This document shows positions 49,247 through 57,796 of a stretch of DNA of 64,000 nt, in pieces. Source of the DNA: Maribrevibacterium harenarium (GTDB taxonomy: Bacteria > Pseudomonadota > Gammaproteobacteria > Pseudomonadales > Marinomonadaceae). The stretch spans positions 124,001 to 188,000 of the forward strand of contig NZ_VFRR01000002.1 in NCBI RefSeq assembly GCF_006385675.1, read 5' to 3'. Position 1 is the stretch's first letter. Every line of letters begins with the position of its first letter. Position numbers and translations under genes: made by a program. The notes beneath the pieces were generated by a model. That model did no database searches, had not been told where the DNA came from, and saw nothing but the letters and a program-made list of their open reading frames with translations.

Positions 49247-50382
49247 GCAAACTGATCAATTGGTTTTCAGAAGGGCGCTCATCGGGCAAATACACCTTGC
49301 CGTTCGTGATCCTTCTGCTGGCGGTGACAGTATTGGCTTCGGCTGCCAATTTGCTGTTACCACAAGACTCCGCCCTATATGTGAGCACTTACAGCATCAC
49401 CTTGCTAGGGAAATATTTGTGTTACGCCATGTTGGCCCTCGCGGTGGACATTATTTGGGGCTACTGCGGTATTTTGAGTTTGGGACATGGCGCCTTCTTC
49501 GCCCTCGGTGGCTACGCCATGGGCATGTATTTGATGCGTCAGATTGGCGACCGTGGGGTTTACGGTAACCCGCTGCTGCCAGACTTTATGGTGTTCTTGG
49601 ATTGGCAAGAGTTACCTTGGTTTTGGCTTGGTATGGATCAGTTCTGGTTCGCCATGTTGATGGCGGTGGTTGTCCCTGGACTGCTGGCGTTTGTGTTTGG
49701 TTGGTTGGCGTTCCGCTCGCGAGTGACTGGCGTGTACTTATCCATCATGACGCAAGCCCTAACCTATGCCTTGTTGCTGGCGTTTTTCCGTAACGAAATG
49801 GGCTTTGGCGGCAACAACGGTTTGACCGATTTCAAAGAGCTGTTGGGCTTCGATTTACAGGCAGACAGTACCCGCGTTTCGCTGTTCATCATTACCGCGC
49901 TGATGCTGGCCATCGTGTTGGTGTTGAGCCAACGTATCCTGTCATCGCGCTTAGGCAAGGTGACGTTAGCAATCCGTGATGCCGAAGCTCGCACCCGTTT
50001 CATCGGCTACCGCACCGAACGCTACAAAGTCTGGTTGTTCGTTTACTCGGCAGTGATCGCTGCGGTCGCCGGTGCTCTATACGTGCCACAGGTGGGCATC
50101 ATTAACCCCGGTGAGTTTTCGCCTATTAACTCCATCGAAGTGGTGATCTGGGTCGCCGTTGGCGGTCGAGGCACCTTGATTGGGGCCATCATCGGCGCCT
50201 TGCTGGTCAACTACGCCAAAACCCGCTTCACCGCCATCATGCCGGATGGCTGGTTGTTCGCCCTTGGTGCCTTATTTGTCCTAGTGACCTTGTATTTACC
50301 CAAAGGGTTGATCGGTCTGTATGGCCAATTGAGCGCCAAACGCCGTCCCACTAAATCGGCTCAACAGGAGGCGCATTCATGA
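49243..50382 (+). CDS. urtC: Urea ABC transporter permease UrtC
   Basis: LivM-type permease of 379 residues. Landmarks are YAMLALAVDIIWGYCGILSL with GHGAFFALGGYAMGMYLM, NGLTDFKELLGFDL and AIRDAEARTRFIGYRTERYKV. It has about nine membrane segments. It shares ATGA overlaps with urtB and urtD, so the whole transporter is translated as a coupled unit. It forms the channel with UrtB. Confidence 0.95.
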   Translation: MSKLINWFSEGRSSGKYTLPFVILLLAVTVLASAANLLLPQDSALYVSTYSITLLGKYLCYAMLALAVDIIWGYCGILSLGHGAFFALGGYAMGMYLMRQIGDRGVYGNPLLPDFMVFLDWQELPWFWLGMDQFWFAMLMAVVVPGLLAFVFGWLAFRSRVTGVYLSIMTQALTYALLLAFFRNEMGFGGNNGLTDFKELLGFDLQADSTRVSLFIITALMLAIVLVLSQRILSSRLGKVTLAIRDAEARTRFIGYRTERYKVWLFVYSAVIAAVAGALYVPQVGIINPGEFSPINSIEVVIWVAVGGRGTLIGAIIGALLVNYAKTRFTAIMPDGWLFALGALFVLVTLYLPKGLIGLYGQLSAKRRPTKSAQQEAHS

Positions 50383-51236
50383 ATCCATTTGATCAATCTC
50401 TGCAAGGCTTACGGGAGACGTTTCGCCGGGATCAGGTGTGGCCTTTCCTTACGCCGGAGGCGGCCACCAAGGTCGATGTATCGAACCAAATGATCCTGTA
50501 TGTGGAAGGGTTAAATCTGAGTTTTGATGGGTTTAAAGCGCTAAATGACCTGAACTTGTATGTAAAAGATGGTGAACTGCGCTGTTTGATCGGTGCCAAT
50601 GGTGCCGGTAAAACCACCTTGATGGATGTGATTACTGGGAAATCCAAGCCAGATTCCGGCTCGGTGTACTTCGGTCAAACTCATAACTTATTGACGAAAG
50701 ACGAAGCTGATATTGCGCAATTAGGTATTGGCCGTAAGTTCCAAAAGCCGACCGTGTTTGAAGAGCAAACCGTGTTCGACAATTTGGAGCTGTCTCTCAA
50801 AACCGACAAACGCGTATTGCCAACGCTGTTCTCTCGACTATCCCCCAGCGAGATCGACCGCATTGACGAAGTGTTGGCCATCATTGGTTTAAAAGAACAA
50901 CGCTTTATGAAGGCGGGCGCCTTGTCCCATGGCCAGAAGCAATGGCTGGAAATCGGCATGTTGCTGGTGTCCGATCCGCGTTTGCTACTGATTGATGAAC
51001 CGGTTGCGGGCATGACCGCACAAGAGACAGAGCGCACCGCAGAGCTGCTTACCTCCCTTGCCGGTGAACGCACCGTGATCGTGGTCGAGCACGATATGGA
51101 ATTTGTGCGCAGCATCGCCCGTACTGTCACCGTGTTACACCAAGGCTCGGTGTTGGCCGAAGGCACCATGGATCAAATTCAAAACAACAAAGACGTCATC
51201 GAGGTATACCTCGGCGAAGAAGCAGCGGAGGCATAA
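50379..51236 (+). CDS. urtD: Urea ABC transporter ATP-binding protein UrtD
   Basis: ATPase of 285 residues (LivG class). Walker A GANGAGKTTL, signature LSHGQKQWLEIGMLL, Walker B LLLIDEPVAGMT and switch histidine VVEHDMEFVRSI are present. An N-terminal extension of about 45 residues precedes the domain, as in other UrtD proteins. It starts within the urtC stop and ends 2 bp before urtE. Confidence 0.95.
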   Translation: MNPFDQSLQGLRETFRRDQVWPFLTPEAATKVDVSNQMILYVEGLNLSFDGFKALNDLNLYVKDGELRCLIGANGAGKTTLMDVITGKSKPDSGSVYFGQTHNLLTKDEADIAQLGIGRKFQKPTVFEEQTVFDNLELSLKTDKRVLPTLFSRLSPSEIDRIDEVLAIIGLKEQRFMKAGALSHGQKQWLEIGMLLVSDPRLLLIDEPVAGMTAQETERTAELLTSLAGERTVIVVEHDMEFVRSIARTVTVLHQGSVLAEGTMDQIQNNKDVIEVYLGEEAAEA

Positions 51237-51238
51237 CC

Positions 51239-51928
51239 ATGATTTCGATGAAAAAGGTCAGTCAGTTGTACGGTGGCACGCAGATTCTTTGGGATTTGGA
51301 TTTAGACATCGAGCCGGGTTCCATTACCTGCATCATGGGGCGCAATGGGGTCGGTAAAACGACCTTGATGAAGGCTATTATGGGATTGCTGCCGATTCAA
51401 AGCGGTGAGATCACCATGACCGGCGAACCATTGCATAAGCAAAGTGCTGAGCGCCGAGCCTACGCCGGTATTGGGTATGTGCCCCAAGGCCGCGATATTT
51501 TCCCCATGCTGACGGTGGAAGAAAACCTTCGCATCGGTTTGCCGGTGAAAGGCAAAAAAGAGATTCCCGAAAAAATCTTCGAACTGTTCCCAGTATTGAA
51601 AGAAATGCTGCATCGCCGGGGCGGTGACTTATCCGGCGGACAACAGCAGCAATTGGCCATTGGTCGTGCCTTGGTGCTGGAACCTAAAGTGCTGATTCTC
51701 GATGAACCTAATGAAGGGATTCAGCCCAATATCGTCAAACAAATCGGTGATGTCATTTTGAAGCTGAATGCCGAAGAAGGGCTGACGGTGATTCTGATCG
51801 AGCAAAAACTCGGTTTTGCCCGCCGTGTCGGTAAGGAATTTCGTCTGATGGAAAAAGGCCGCATTGTCGCCGCTGACAAGATGGAAAACCTCAATGACGA
51901 CCTGATCAAACAGTATTTGGCGGTGTAG
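51239..51928 (+). CDS. urtE: Urea ABC transporter ATP-binding protein UrtE
   Basis: ATPase of 229 residues (LivF class). Walker A GRNGVGKTTL, LPIQSGEITM, GYVPQGRDIFPMLTV, signature LSGGQQQQLAIGRAL and Walker B LILDEPNEGIQP are intact. The gene lies 2 bp after urtD, and the ureD ATG follows its TAG immediately. Transporter and urease genes therefore appear to be one transcript. Confidence 0.95.
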   Translation: MISMKKVSQLYGGTQILWDLDLDIEPGSITCIMGRNGVGKTTLMKAIMGLLPIQSGEITMTGEPLHKQSAERRAYAGIGYVPQGRDIFPMLTVEENLRIGLPVKGKKEIPEKIFELFPVLKEMLHRRGGDLSGGQQQQLAIGRALVLEPKVLILDEPNEGIQPNIVKQIGDVILKLNAEEGLTVILIEQKLGFARRVGKEFRLMEKGRIVAADKMENLNDDLIKQYLAV

Positions 51929-52819
51929 ATGGCCCCAGATATTCTGACCGATACCCAATTAACAGCCATTGACGACGTGACATCCGCCAGTCAATGGCAA
52001 GCCTATCTGCGGTTAGGCTTCGTGCAAAATGCCCGTGGGACGGTGCTCAAAACCTGTGACCATAAGGGACCTTTGTATGTGCAAAAACCCTTCTACCCAG
52101 AAGGGAAAGACACGGCGCATGTGTATCTGCTGCATCCGCCGGGCGGTTTGGTTTCAGGTGACGAATTGGTTATTGAATCCAATCAAGTGGCGGATACCCA
52201 TGTATTGATCACTACGCCGGGGGCTGGCCGTGTTTACAAAGCTCGCCCCGACCGCACCTTGCAGCGCCAAACCACGCGACTCAATGTGCCCGACCAAGCC
52301 ATTATGGAATGGCTACCACAAGAAACCATTCTCTATCCCGATGCCAATACCGCGCTCAGCAACCAAGTCTTGTTGCATGGGAATGCTCGCTTTATTGGCT
52401 GGGAAATCACCTGTTTTGGCTTGCCTGCCAATCGGTTGGATTTCGGGGTCGGACAAGCGGATCAAACCTTCGACATTCGTCTCGATGGGCGCTTACGACT
52501 ACGGGAGCGCTTGATCGTGAATCAACACAGCCAAGACATGATGAAAGCCATCGCCGGATTGCAAGGGAACCCAGTGAATGGGCTTCTGGTGGCTGGGCCG
52601 TTTATTCACATCAAAGACGACGTGATTACGACCCTGCGCCAACTATGTGAACTCGGAGATGGTTTGTCCGGCGTGACCTTAGTGGATGAGTTTGTTGTGG
52701 TGCGCAGCTTAGGCCACGACAGTGAGCAGATGAAACGCTTATTTAGTCAGTGCTGGCAGTGGTTACGCCCAGCATTAATCGAAAAAAACGCCTGTGCGCC
52801 GCGCATTTGGGCGACCTGA
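51929..52819 (+). CDS. ureD: Urease accessory protein UreD
   Basis: UreD (UreH) is the scaffold that recruits UreF and UreG to apo-urease. The 296-residue chain has family motifs GTVLKTCDHKGPLYVQKPFYPEG and LLHPPGGLVSGD, TTPGAGRVYK and HGNARFIGWEITCFGLPAN (in part). Its start codon directly follows the urtE stop codon. The linkage of the two operons at base level is a sign of co-regulation by nitrogen supply. ureA follows 38 bp later with its own ribosome site. Confidence 0.95.
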   Translation: MAPDILTDTQLTAIDDVTSASQWQAYLRLGFVQNARGTVLKTCDHKGPLYVQKPFYPEGKDTAHVYLLHPPGGLVSGDELVIESNQVADTHVLITTPGAGRVYKARPDRTLQRQTTRLNVPDQAIMEWLPQETILYPDANTALSNQVLLHGNARFIGWEITCFGLPANRLDFGVGQADQTFDIRLDGRLRLRERLIVNQHSQDMMKAIAGLQGNPVNGLLVAGPFIHIKDDVITTLRQLCELGDGLSGVTLVDEFVVVRSLGHDSEQMKRLFSQCWQWLRPALIEKNACAPRIWAT

Positions 52820-52857
52820 ACCCATAGCCACCAACGTCAAAATAAAAGGGTGAAACG

Positions 52858-53160
52858 ATGGAATTACTACCAAGAGAAAAAGACAAGCTGCTGGTGTTTA
52901 CCGCCGCCTTGTTGGCTGAACGCCGCTTGAATCGAGGGTTAAAACTGAATTACCCCGAGGCCATGGCCTATATCACCATGGAAATTATCGAAGGGGCCCG
53001 CGATGGCAAGACCGTGGCCGAGCTGATGTCTTACGGCAAAACCCTACTCAGTATCGATCAGGTGATGGATGGAGTGGCGGACTTGATCCACGAAGTTCAG
53101 GTTGAAGCCACCTTCCCAGATGGCACCAAACTGGTCACGGTACACAACCCGATTAACTAA
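52858..53160 (+). CDS. ureA: Urease gamma subunit
   Basis: A 100-residue gamma subunit of urease with the conserved start [47 protein letters not shown] and [19 protein letters not shown]. Length is standard. It is structural and lies at the trimer interface with UreB and UreC. AGGGTGAAACG precedes the start. ureB follows after 9 bp. Confidence 0.98.
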   Translation: MELLPREKDKLLVFTAALLAERRLNRGLKLNYPEAMAYITMEIIEGARDGKTVAELMSYGKTLLSIDQVMDGVADLIHEVQVEATFPDGTKLVTVHNPIN

Positions 53161-53169
53161 GGAGGCAAC

Positions 53170-53490
53170 ATGATTCCAGGTGAAATTCAGGTCGCCGACG
53201 GGGTGATCAATCTAAACGAAGGTCGCAAAACGCTGACATTGCGTGTGGAAAACACCGGCGACCGCCCGGTGCAAATTGGCTCCCATTACCATTTTTACGA
53301 AGTGAATCCGGCATTGGTATTTGAACGTGAGCAGGCCAAAGGCTATCGCCTCAATATTGCCTCTGGCACCGCCGTTCGTTTCGAACCGGGTCAAGGTCGT
53401 GAAGTGGAGTTAGTGGAATACGCCGGCACCAAAACCATCTATGGCTTCCGTGGTGAAGTGATGGGACAACTCACAGAAGGGGGCAACTAA
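53170..53490 (+). CDS. ureB: Urease beta subunit
   Basis: A 106-residue beta subunit of urease with [54 protein letters not shown] and [22 protein letters not shown] (in part). AAGGAGG precedes the start. The stop lies 1 bp before the ureC ATG. Standard length and no unusual features. Confidence 0.98.
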   Translation: MIPGEIQVADGVINLNEGRKTLTLRVENTGDRPVQIGSHYHFYEVNPALVFEREQAKGYRLNIASGTAVRFEPGQGREVELVEYAGTKTIYGFRGEVMGQLTEGGN

Positions 53491-53491
53491 T

Positions 53492-55198
53492 ATGGCGACC
53501 ATGGACAGACACAGCTATGCACAAATGTTCGGCCCTACCACCGGCGATCGTGTGCGCTTAGGGGATACCGACCTTTGGATCCAAGTGGAAAAAGACTTCA
53601 CGACCTATGGGGACGAAGTGAAATTTGGCGGCGGTAAAGTGATTCGTGATGGCATGGGACAAAGCCAAGTGACGAACGATATCGCCGTCGATTTGGTGAT
53701 TACCAATGCCTTGGTTATTGATCATTGGGGGATTGTGAAAGGCGATGTGGGCGTAAAAAACGGTCGCATTTTCAAAGTGGGTAAAGCGGGTAACCCGGAC
53801 GTGCAAGACAACGTGGATATTGTGGTCGGCCCGGGTACGGAAGTGATCGCCGGTGAAGGTTCGATTTTGACCGCCGGTGGTATTGATGCGCACATTCACT
53901 TTATCTGCCCACAACAAATTGAAGAGGCATTGACCTCCGGCGTGACCACCATGATTGGTGGTGGTACTGGCCCAGCCACCGGCACTAACGCCACAACCTG
54001 TACGTCGGGTCCTTGGTATCTTGGCAAAATGATGCAAGCCACTGACAGCATGCCCATGAACCTTGGATTCCTCGGTAAAGGTAACGCCAGTCTGCCAGAC
54101 GCGCTCGAAGAACAGCTCGAAGCGGGTGCCTGTGGTTTGAAGCTGCATGAAGACTGGGGCACCACGCCAGCCTCCATTGATTGCTGTTTGTCGGTTGCGG
54201 AAAAGTACGACGTGCAGGTAGCGATTCACACGGATACCTTGAATGAATCTGGCTTTGTTGACAGCACCATCGGTGCCTTCAAAGACCGCGTGATTCATAC
54301 CTATCACACAGAAGGAGCGGGCGGTGGCCACGCGCCGGATATTATCCGTGCCGCAGGCTATGCCAATGTGCTGCCTTCTTCCACTAACCCAACACGTCCT
54401 TACACCCACAATACCGTGGATGAGCATCTCGACATGTTGATGGTGTGCCATCACTTGGACAGCAATATTCCAGAAGACGTGGCGTTTGCCGACTCACGCA
54501 TTCGTAAAGAAACCATCGCGGCGGAAGACATCTTCCACGATCGAGGTGCCTTTTCCATGATTTCCTCTGACTCTCAAGCCATGGGTCGTGTAGGGGAAGT
54601 GGTGACGCGGACTTGGCAAACTGCCCACAAGATGAAACAGCAATTCGGCCTGTTACCCGAGGATCAAGCCCTCGGTGCGGACAACTTCCGCGCGAAACGT
54701 TATATCGCCAAATATACCATCAACCCCGCCATTGCCCATGGTATTAGCCATGAAGTGGGTTCTATTGAACCCGGCAAATTGGCCGATCTTGTACTGTGGA
54801 AACCGGCGTTCTTCGCGGTGAAACCGTCCATGATCATCAAGGGTGGCATGATTGCCAGTGCGCCGATGGGGGACCCGAATGCCTCCATCCCAACACCACA
54901 GCCGGTGCACTATCGCCCCATGTTTGGTTCCTTTGGCAAAGCTTCGGCGGCGACCTCGGTAACGTTCGTTTCGCAAGCCGCGTTAGATAATGGCATCAAG
55001 CAAACCCTTGGGCTTGATCGTACCTTGGTGGCCTGTAAGAACACGCGCAACATCAGCAAAAACGACATGATCCACAATGCATGGATGCCAAACATTACGG
55101 TCGATCCACAAACCTATGAAGTTCGTGCTGATGGGGAATTGTTGACCTGTGAGCCCGCCGAAAGCTTGCCATTGGCGCAACTTTACAACCTGTTTTAA
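53492..55198 (+). CDS. ureC: Urease alpha (catalytic) subunit
   Basis: The nickel-containing catalytic subunit, 568 residues. It hydrolyses urea to ammonia and carbamate. All nickel ligands and active-site residues are visible: [14 protein letters not shown] (two His), GLKLHEDWG with carbamylated K217, [26 protein letters not shown], the flap Cys and His in MVCHHLD, and SSDSQAMGR (Asp ligand). It should be fully active once UreDEFG load nickel. Confidence 0.98.
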   Translation: MATMDRHSYAQMFGPTTGDRVRLGDTDLWIQVEKDFTTYGDEVKFGGGKVIRDGMGQSQVTNDIAVDLVITNALVIDHWGIVKGDVGVKNGRIFKVGKAGNPDVQDNVDIVVGPGTEVIAGEGSILTAGGIDAHIHFICPQQIEEALTSGVTTMIGGGTGPATGTNATTCTSGPWYLGKMMQATDSMPMNLGFLGKGNASLPDALEEQLEAGACGLKLHEDWGTTPASIDCCLSVAEKYDVQVAIHTDTLNESGFVDSTIGAFKDRVIHTYHTEGAGGGHAPDIIRAAGYANVLPSSTNPTRPYTHNTVDEHLDMLMVCHHLDSNIPEDVAFADSRIRKETIAAEDIFHDRGAFSMISSDSQAMGRVGEVVTRTWQTAHKMKQQFGLLPEDQALGADNFRAKRYIAKYTINPAIAHGISHEVGSIEPGKLADLVLWKPAFFAVKPSMIIKGGMIASAPMGDPNASIPTPQPVHYRPMFGSFGKASAATSVTFVSQAALDNGIKQTLGLDRTLVACKNTRNISKNDMIHNAWMPNITVDPQTYEVRADGELLTCEPAESLPLAQLYNLF

Positions 55199-55231
55199 GC
55201 ATGTTCGCAACGATCTGGTAGGAGGATCGCT

Positions 55232-55678
55232 ATGTTAGATATTTACACCCGCCTTGGCACCCATTGCCATGATGAGATTTACACCACCGTGGTGTTGAGC
55301 CACGAACAACGGGAGCGAGGGCGTTTAAAGCTCGTGGGGGAAAATGGCGAAGACATTCGCGTGTTTCTTGAGCGTGGCAAGCCCTTGCTGGTTGGCGAGT
55401 ACTTACGCTCTGAGTGTGGCAAAACCATTCGCGTAGACGGGGCGATTGAAGAGGTTGCCCACGCCAGTTGTGACGACTGGACCACGTTTGCCAAGGCTTG
55501 TTACCACCTTGGCAATCGCCACACCAAAGTTCAGGTGGAAGATCGCTGGTTACGGATCAAGCCAGACCATGTCTTGGAGGAAATGCTGCATCTGCTCGGG
55601 CTTGTCGTGAGCCATGAAGAGGCCATTTTTAATCCAGAATCCGGAGCCTATAGCCATGGCCATCACCACCACGGATAG
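55232..55678 (+). CDS. ureE: Urease nickel metallochaperone UreE
   Basis: UreE delivers nickel to the UreDFG complex. The 148-residue protein has the N-terminal peptide-binding domain (ERGRLKLVGENGEDIRVFLE) and the C-terminal nickel-binding domain (ACYHLGNRHTKVQVEDRWLR with the conserved His). It ends in a short His-rich tail (SHGHHHHG). ATGTTAG follows GGAGGATC. Its last 23 bases overlap ureF, which starts at 55656. Confidence 0.95.
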   Translation: MLDIYTRLGTHCHDEIYTTVVLSHEQRERGRLKLVGENGEDIRVFLERGKPLLVGEYLRSECGKTIRVDGAIEEVAHASCDDWTTFAKACYHLGNRHTKVQVEDRWLRIKPDHVLEEMLHLLGLVVSHEEAIFNPESGAYSHGHHHHG

Positions 55679-56333
55679 GGCACTGCTGCGTTTATTGCAG
55701 CTGAGTAGCGTGAGCTTGCCGGTAGGGGGCTATGCCTTTTCTCAAGGTTTGGAATACGCCATTGATCAGGGCTGGGTAACCAAACCGGCTCAGGTCGAAA
55801 GCTGGACACAACAGCAACTCATGTTGTCCCTCGCGCGAGTGGACTTGCCTGTTTTGCGTTTGGCGATGGATGCCCATTCCCTTGGTGCTGAAGGATGGTT
55901 AGTGGAACTGAACGAATTGATCTTGGCTTGCCGGGAAACCAAAGAACTAAGGTTGACGGATACCGCCATGGGGGAAGCCCTATCGCGTTTAATGCGCAGT
56001 TTGGCGATTCCAACGCCGTTTTCCCGCTTAGAAGAGGTGAGCTTTGTGGTGTTGTTTGCCATTACCGCAAGCCATTGGCAAATCAAATACGAAACAGCGG
56101 CCTTGGGGTTTGCGTGGTCATGGTTGGAAAACCAAATCGCCGCGGCGACCAAGCTTGTTCCCCTAGGTCAGACCCAGGCCCAAATCTTACTGGGTCAACT
56201 GCAACCGGTATTGAGTGATGCCATCACCCAATCAAACAGCGTTGATCAAGATGACATTGGTGCAGGTCTACCGGCGGTTGCCATCGCCAGCTGTTTACAT
56301 GAAACCCAATATTCGCGGCTCTTTCGCTCTTAA
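55656..56333 (+). CDS. ureF: Urease accessory protein UreF
   Basis: UreF of about 225 residues couples UreD and UreG GTPase activity to nickel insertion. Family motifs: LLRLLQLSSVSLPVGGYAFS and QGLEYAIDQGWV near the N terminus, RETKELRLTDTAMGEALSRL in the middle and ASCLHETQYSRLFRS at the end. ATG 55656 has GGAG at 9 nt; it lies within the ureE 3' end. The open frame from 55614 is rejected as it would extend deeper into ureE. Confidence 0.94.
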   Translation: MAITTTDRALLRLLQLSSVSLPVGGYAFSQGLEYAIDQGWVTKPAQVESWTQQQLMLSLARVDLPVLRLAMDAHSLGAEGWLVELNELILACRETKELRLTDTAMGEALSRLMRSLAIPTPFSRLEEVSFVVLFAITASHWQIKYETAALGFAWSWLENQIAAATKLVPLGQTQAQILLGQLQPVLSDAITQSNSVDQDDIGAGLPAVAIASCLHETQYSRLFRS

Positions 56334-56401
56334 CACTGTGTCAGTGCCGCAGTGAGAACAATCAGATAAACGTCTGAACCACAGATTTTGAGGAATAGAA
56401 A

Positions 56402-57049
56402 ATGACGAAACCAAAACAAACATTACGCGTTGGTGTAGGCGGCCCAGTGGGGTCAGGTAAAACAGCGCTATTGCGTTCTTTGTGCGCGGCCATGCGCGAG
56501 CATTACAACATCGCCGTGGTCACCAATGATATTTACACCCAAGAAGACGCGAAATTTCTGACTCGTCATGAAGCCTTGGATGCGGATCGCATCATTGGTG
56601 TGGAAACCGGCGGCTGCCCTCACACAGCAATCCGTGAAGATGCATCCATGAACTTAGCCGCCATTGATCAGCTCTTAGATCGTCACGGCGAGCTGGATGT
56701 GGTGTTTGTGGAATCCGGTGGTGACAACTTAAGTGCGACATTTAGCCCAGAGCTTTCCGATCTGACCCTCTATGTGATTGACGTATCCGCCGGTGACAAA
56801 ATCCCCCGTAAAGGTGGTCCTGGCATCACTAAGTCTGATCTCTTGATCATCAACAAAATCGATCTTGCGCCATTAGTGGGCGCATCTTTAGAAGTCATGG
56901 ATCAAGATGCCAAAGCCCAGCGTGGTTCCCGTCCGTTTGTCTTCTCGAATTTGAAAGCGGCAAAGGGTTTGGATGAAATCATCCAGTTCATTGTGGCCGA
57001 GGGGATGCTTGAAGCGAAACAACTGCCACCGGCCAAGGCCGTGGTTTAA
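56402..57049 (+). CDS. ureG: Urease accessory GTPase UreG
   Basis: The SIMIBI-class GTPase of 215 residues that powers nickel transfer into urease. P-loop [11 protein letters not shown] is near the N terminus, followed by [14 protein letters not shown], the Cys-Pro-His metal site [33 protein letters not shown] and the guanine motif [14 protein letters not shown]. No His-rich N-terminal extension is present, consistent with UreE carrying the His tail. Confidence 0.97.
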   Translation: MTKPKQTLRVGVGGPVGSGKTALLRSLCAAMREHYNIAVVTNDIYTQEDAKFLTRHEALDADRIIGVETGGCPHTAIREDASMNLAAIDQLLDRHGELDVVFVESGGDNLSATFSPELSDLTLYVIDVSAGDKIPRKGGPGITKSDLLIINKIDLAPLVGASLEVMDQDAKAQRGSRPFVFSNLKAAKGLDEIIQFIVAEGMLEAKQLPPAKAVV

Positions 57050-57078
57050 CGCGATCGATACGAACTAGAACAGAGCCC

Positions 57079-57100
57079 CGGCGTTGGCAAAGTAACGCCG
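57079..57100 (+). promoter_or_regulatory. Stem-loop between ureG and ureJ
   Basis: CGGCGTT (57079-57085) pairs with AACGCCG (57094-57100) around an 8-nt loop. It lies 30 bp after the ureG stop and 24 bp before the ureJ start. No T-run, so it may be a processing or stability element. Confidence 0.5.
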
Positions 57101-57123
57101 CCAATTACGTTAGGAGAGACACC

Positions 57124-57705
57124 ATGAAAACCATGATGAAAGCGATTATGACAGCGAGCGTTGCGATGGCAGCAAGCGCGACTATGGCACACACCGGCCA
57201 CGAACACACCGCCAGTTTTATGACGGGCTTTAGCCACCCTTTGGGTGGATTAGACCATCTATTGGCCATGGTGGCAGTTGGGCTATGGGCGGCAAGCCTT
57301 GGGGGCCGTGCGTTATGGGTCGTCCCAGCAGCCTTTGTCGGTACTATGTTACTGGGCGGTGCACTGGGTATGACTGGAATTGCCGTACCTTACATTGAGC
57401 AGGGTATTTCGCTCTCGGTTATTATTTTTGGCGCTTTGGTATTAGCTGCCAAACGTCTACCATTATTGGCTTGTATGACAATAGCGGGAGGCTTTGCGTT
57501 GTTTCATGGGGCCGCCCATGGTTTGGAAATGCCAAGTGATGCCTCCGGCGCGAAATATGCGGTAGGTTTTGCACTGGCTACCGCTTTGCTGCACAGTGCT
57601 GGAGTGGTCGTTGGGCAATGGATGGCACGTCTGCAATCGCCGCTTGTGGCGCGTATAACGGGTGCGATTATTGCGCTGTCTGGCATGGCACTTGCTATTG
57701 CATAA
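57124..57705 (+). CDS. ureJ: HupE/UreJ-family nickel permease
   Basis: A 193-residue membrane protein that probably imports nickel or cobalt for urease. It begins with a signal-like segment (VAMAASATMA then HTGHEH, candidate metal-binding His) and the family motif GFSHPLGGLDHLLAMVAVGLWA (first part quoted), with the conserved His-Pro and Asp-His. A second motif GFALFHGAAHGLEMP follows. Six membrane segments are likely. AGGAGAGAC precedes the start. It ends the urease gene run. Confidence 0.93.
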   Translation: MKTMMKAIMTASVAMAASATMAHTGHEHTASFMTGFSHPLGGLDHLLAMVAVGLWAASLGGRALWVVPAAFVGTMLLGGALGMTGIAVPYIEQGISLSVIIFGALVLAAKRLPLLACMTIAGGFALFHGAAHGLEMPSDASGAKYAVGFALATALLHSAGVVVGQWMARLQSPLVARITGAIIALSGMALAIA

Positions 57706-57757
57706 CATGTTTCCCCGCGTAGAGCCATAACTTGGTATTATGGCCTTTTGAATCCTA

Positions 57758-57781
57758 ACAGCGGGCGGTTACGCCCGTTGT
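57758..57781 (+). terminator. Hairpin between ureJ and the permease-kinase gene
   Basis: ACAGCGGGCG-GTTA-CGCCCGTTGT pairs at 9 of 10 positions, 52 bp after the ureJ stop and 16 bp before the kinase start. It could end the urease transcript or control the kinase gene. No strong T-run. Confidence 0.55.
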
Positions 57782-57796
57782 CCTGTTTGAGCTCCT

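Noticed and set aside
53558-54454. A 298-codon open frame on the minus strand inside ureC
   Set aside because: It is antisense to the fully supported urease alpha subunit; the composition (many His, Thr, Asn, Arg) is what a shadow of this gene gives, and there is no ribosome site or known family.
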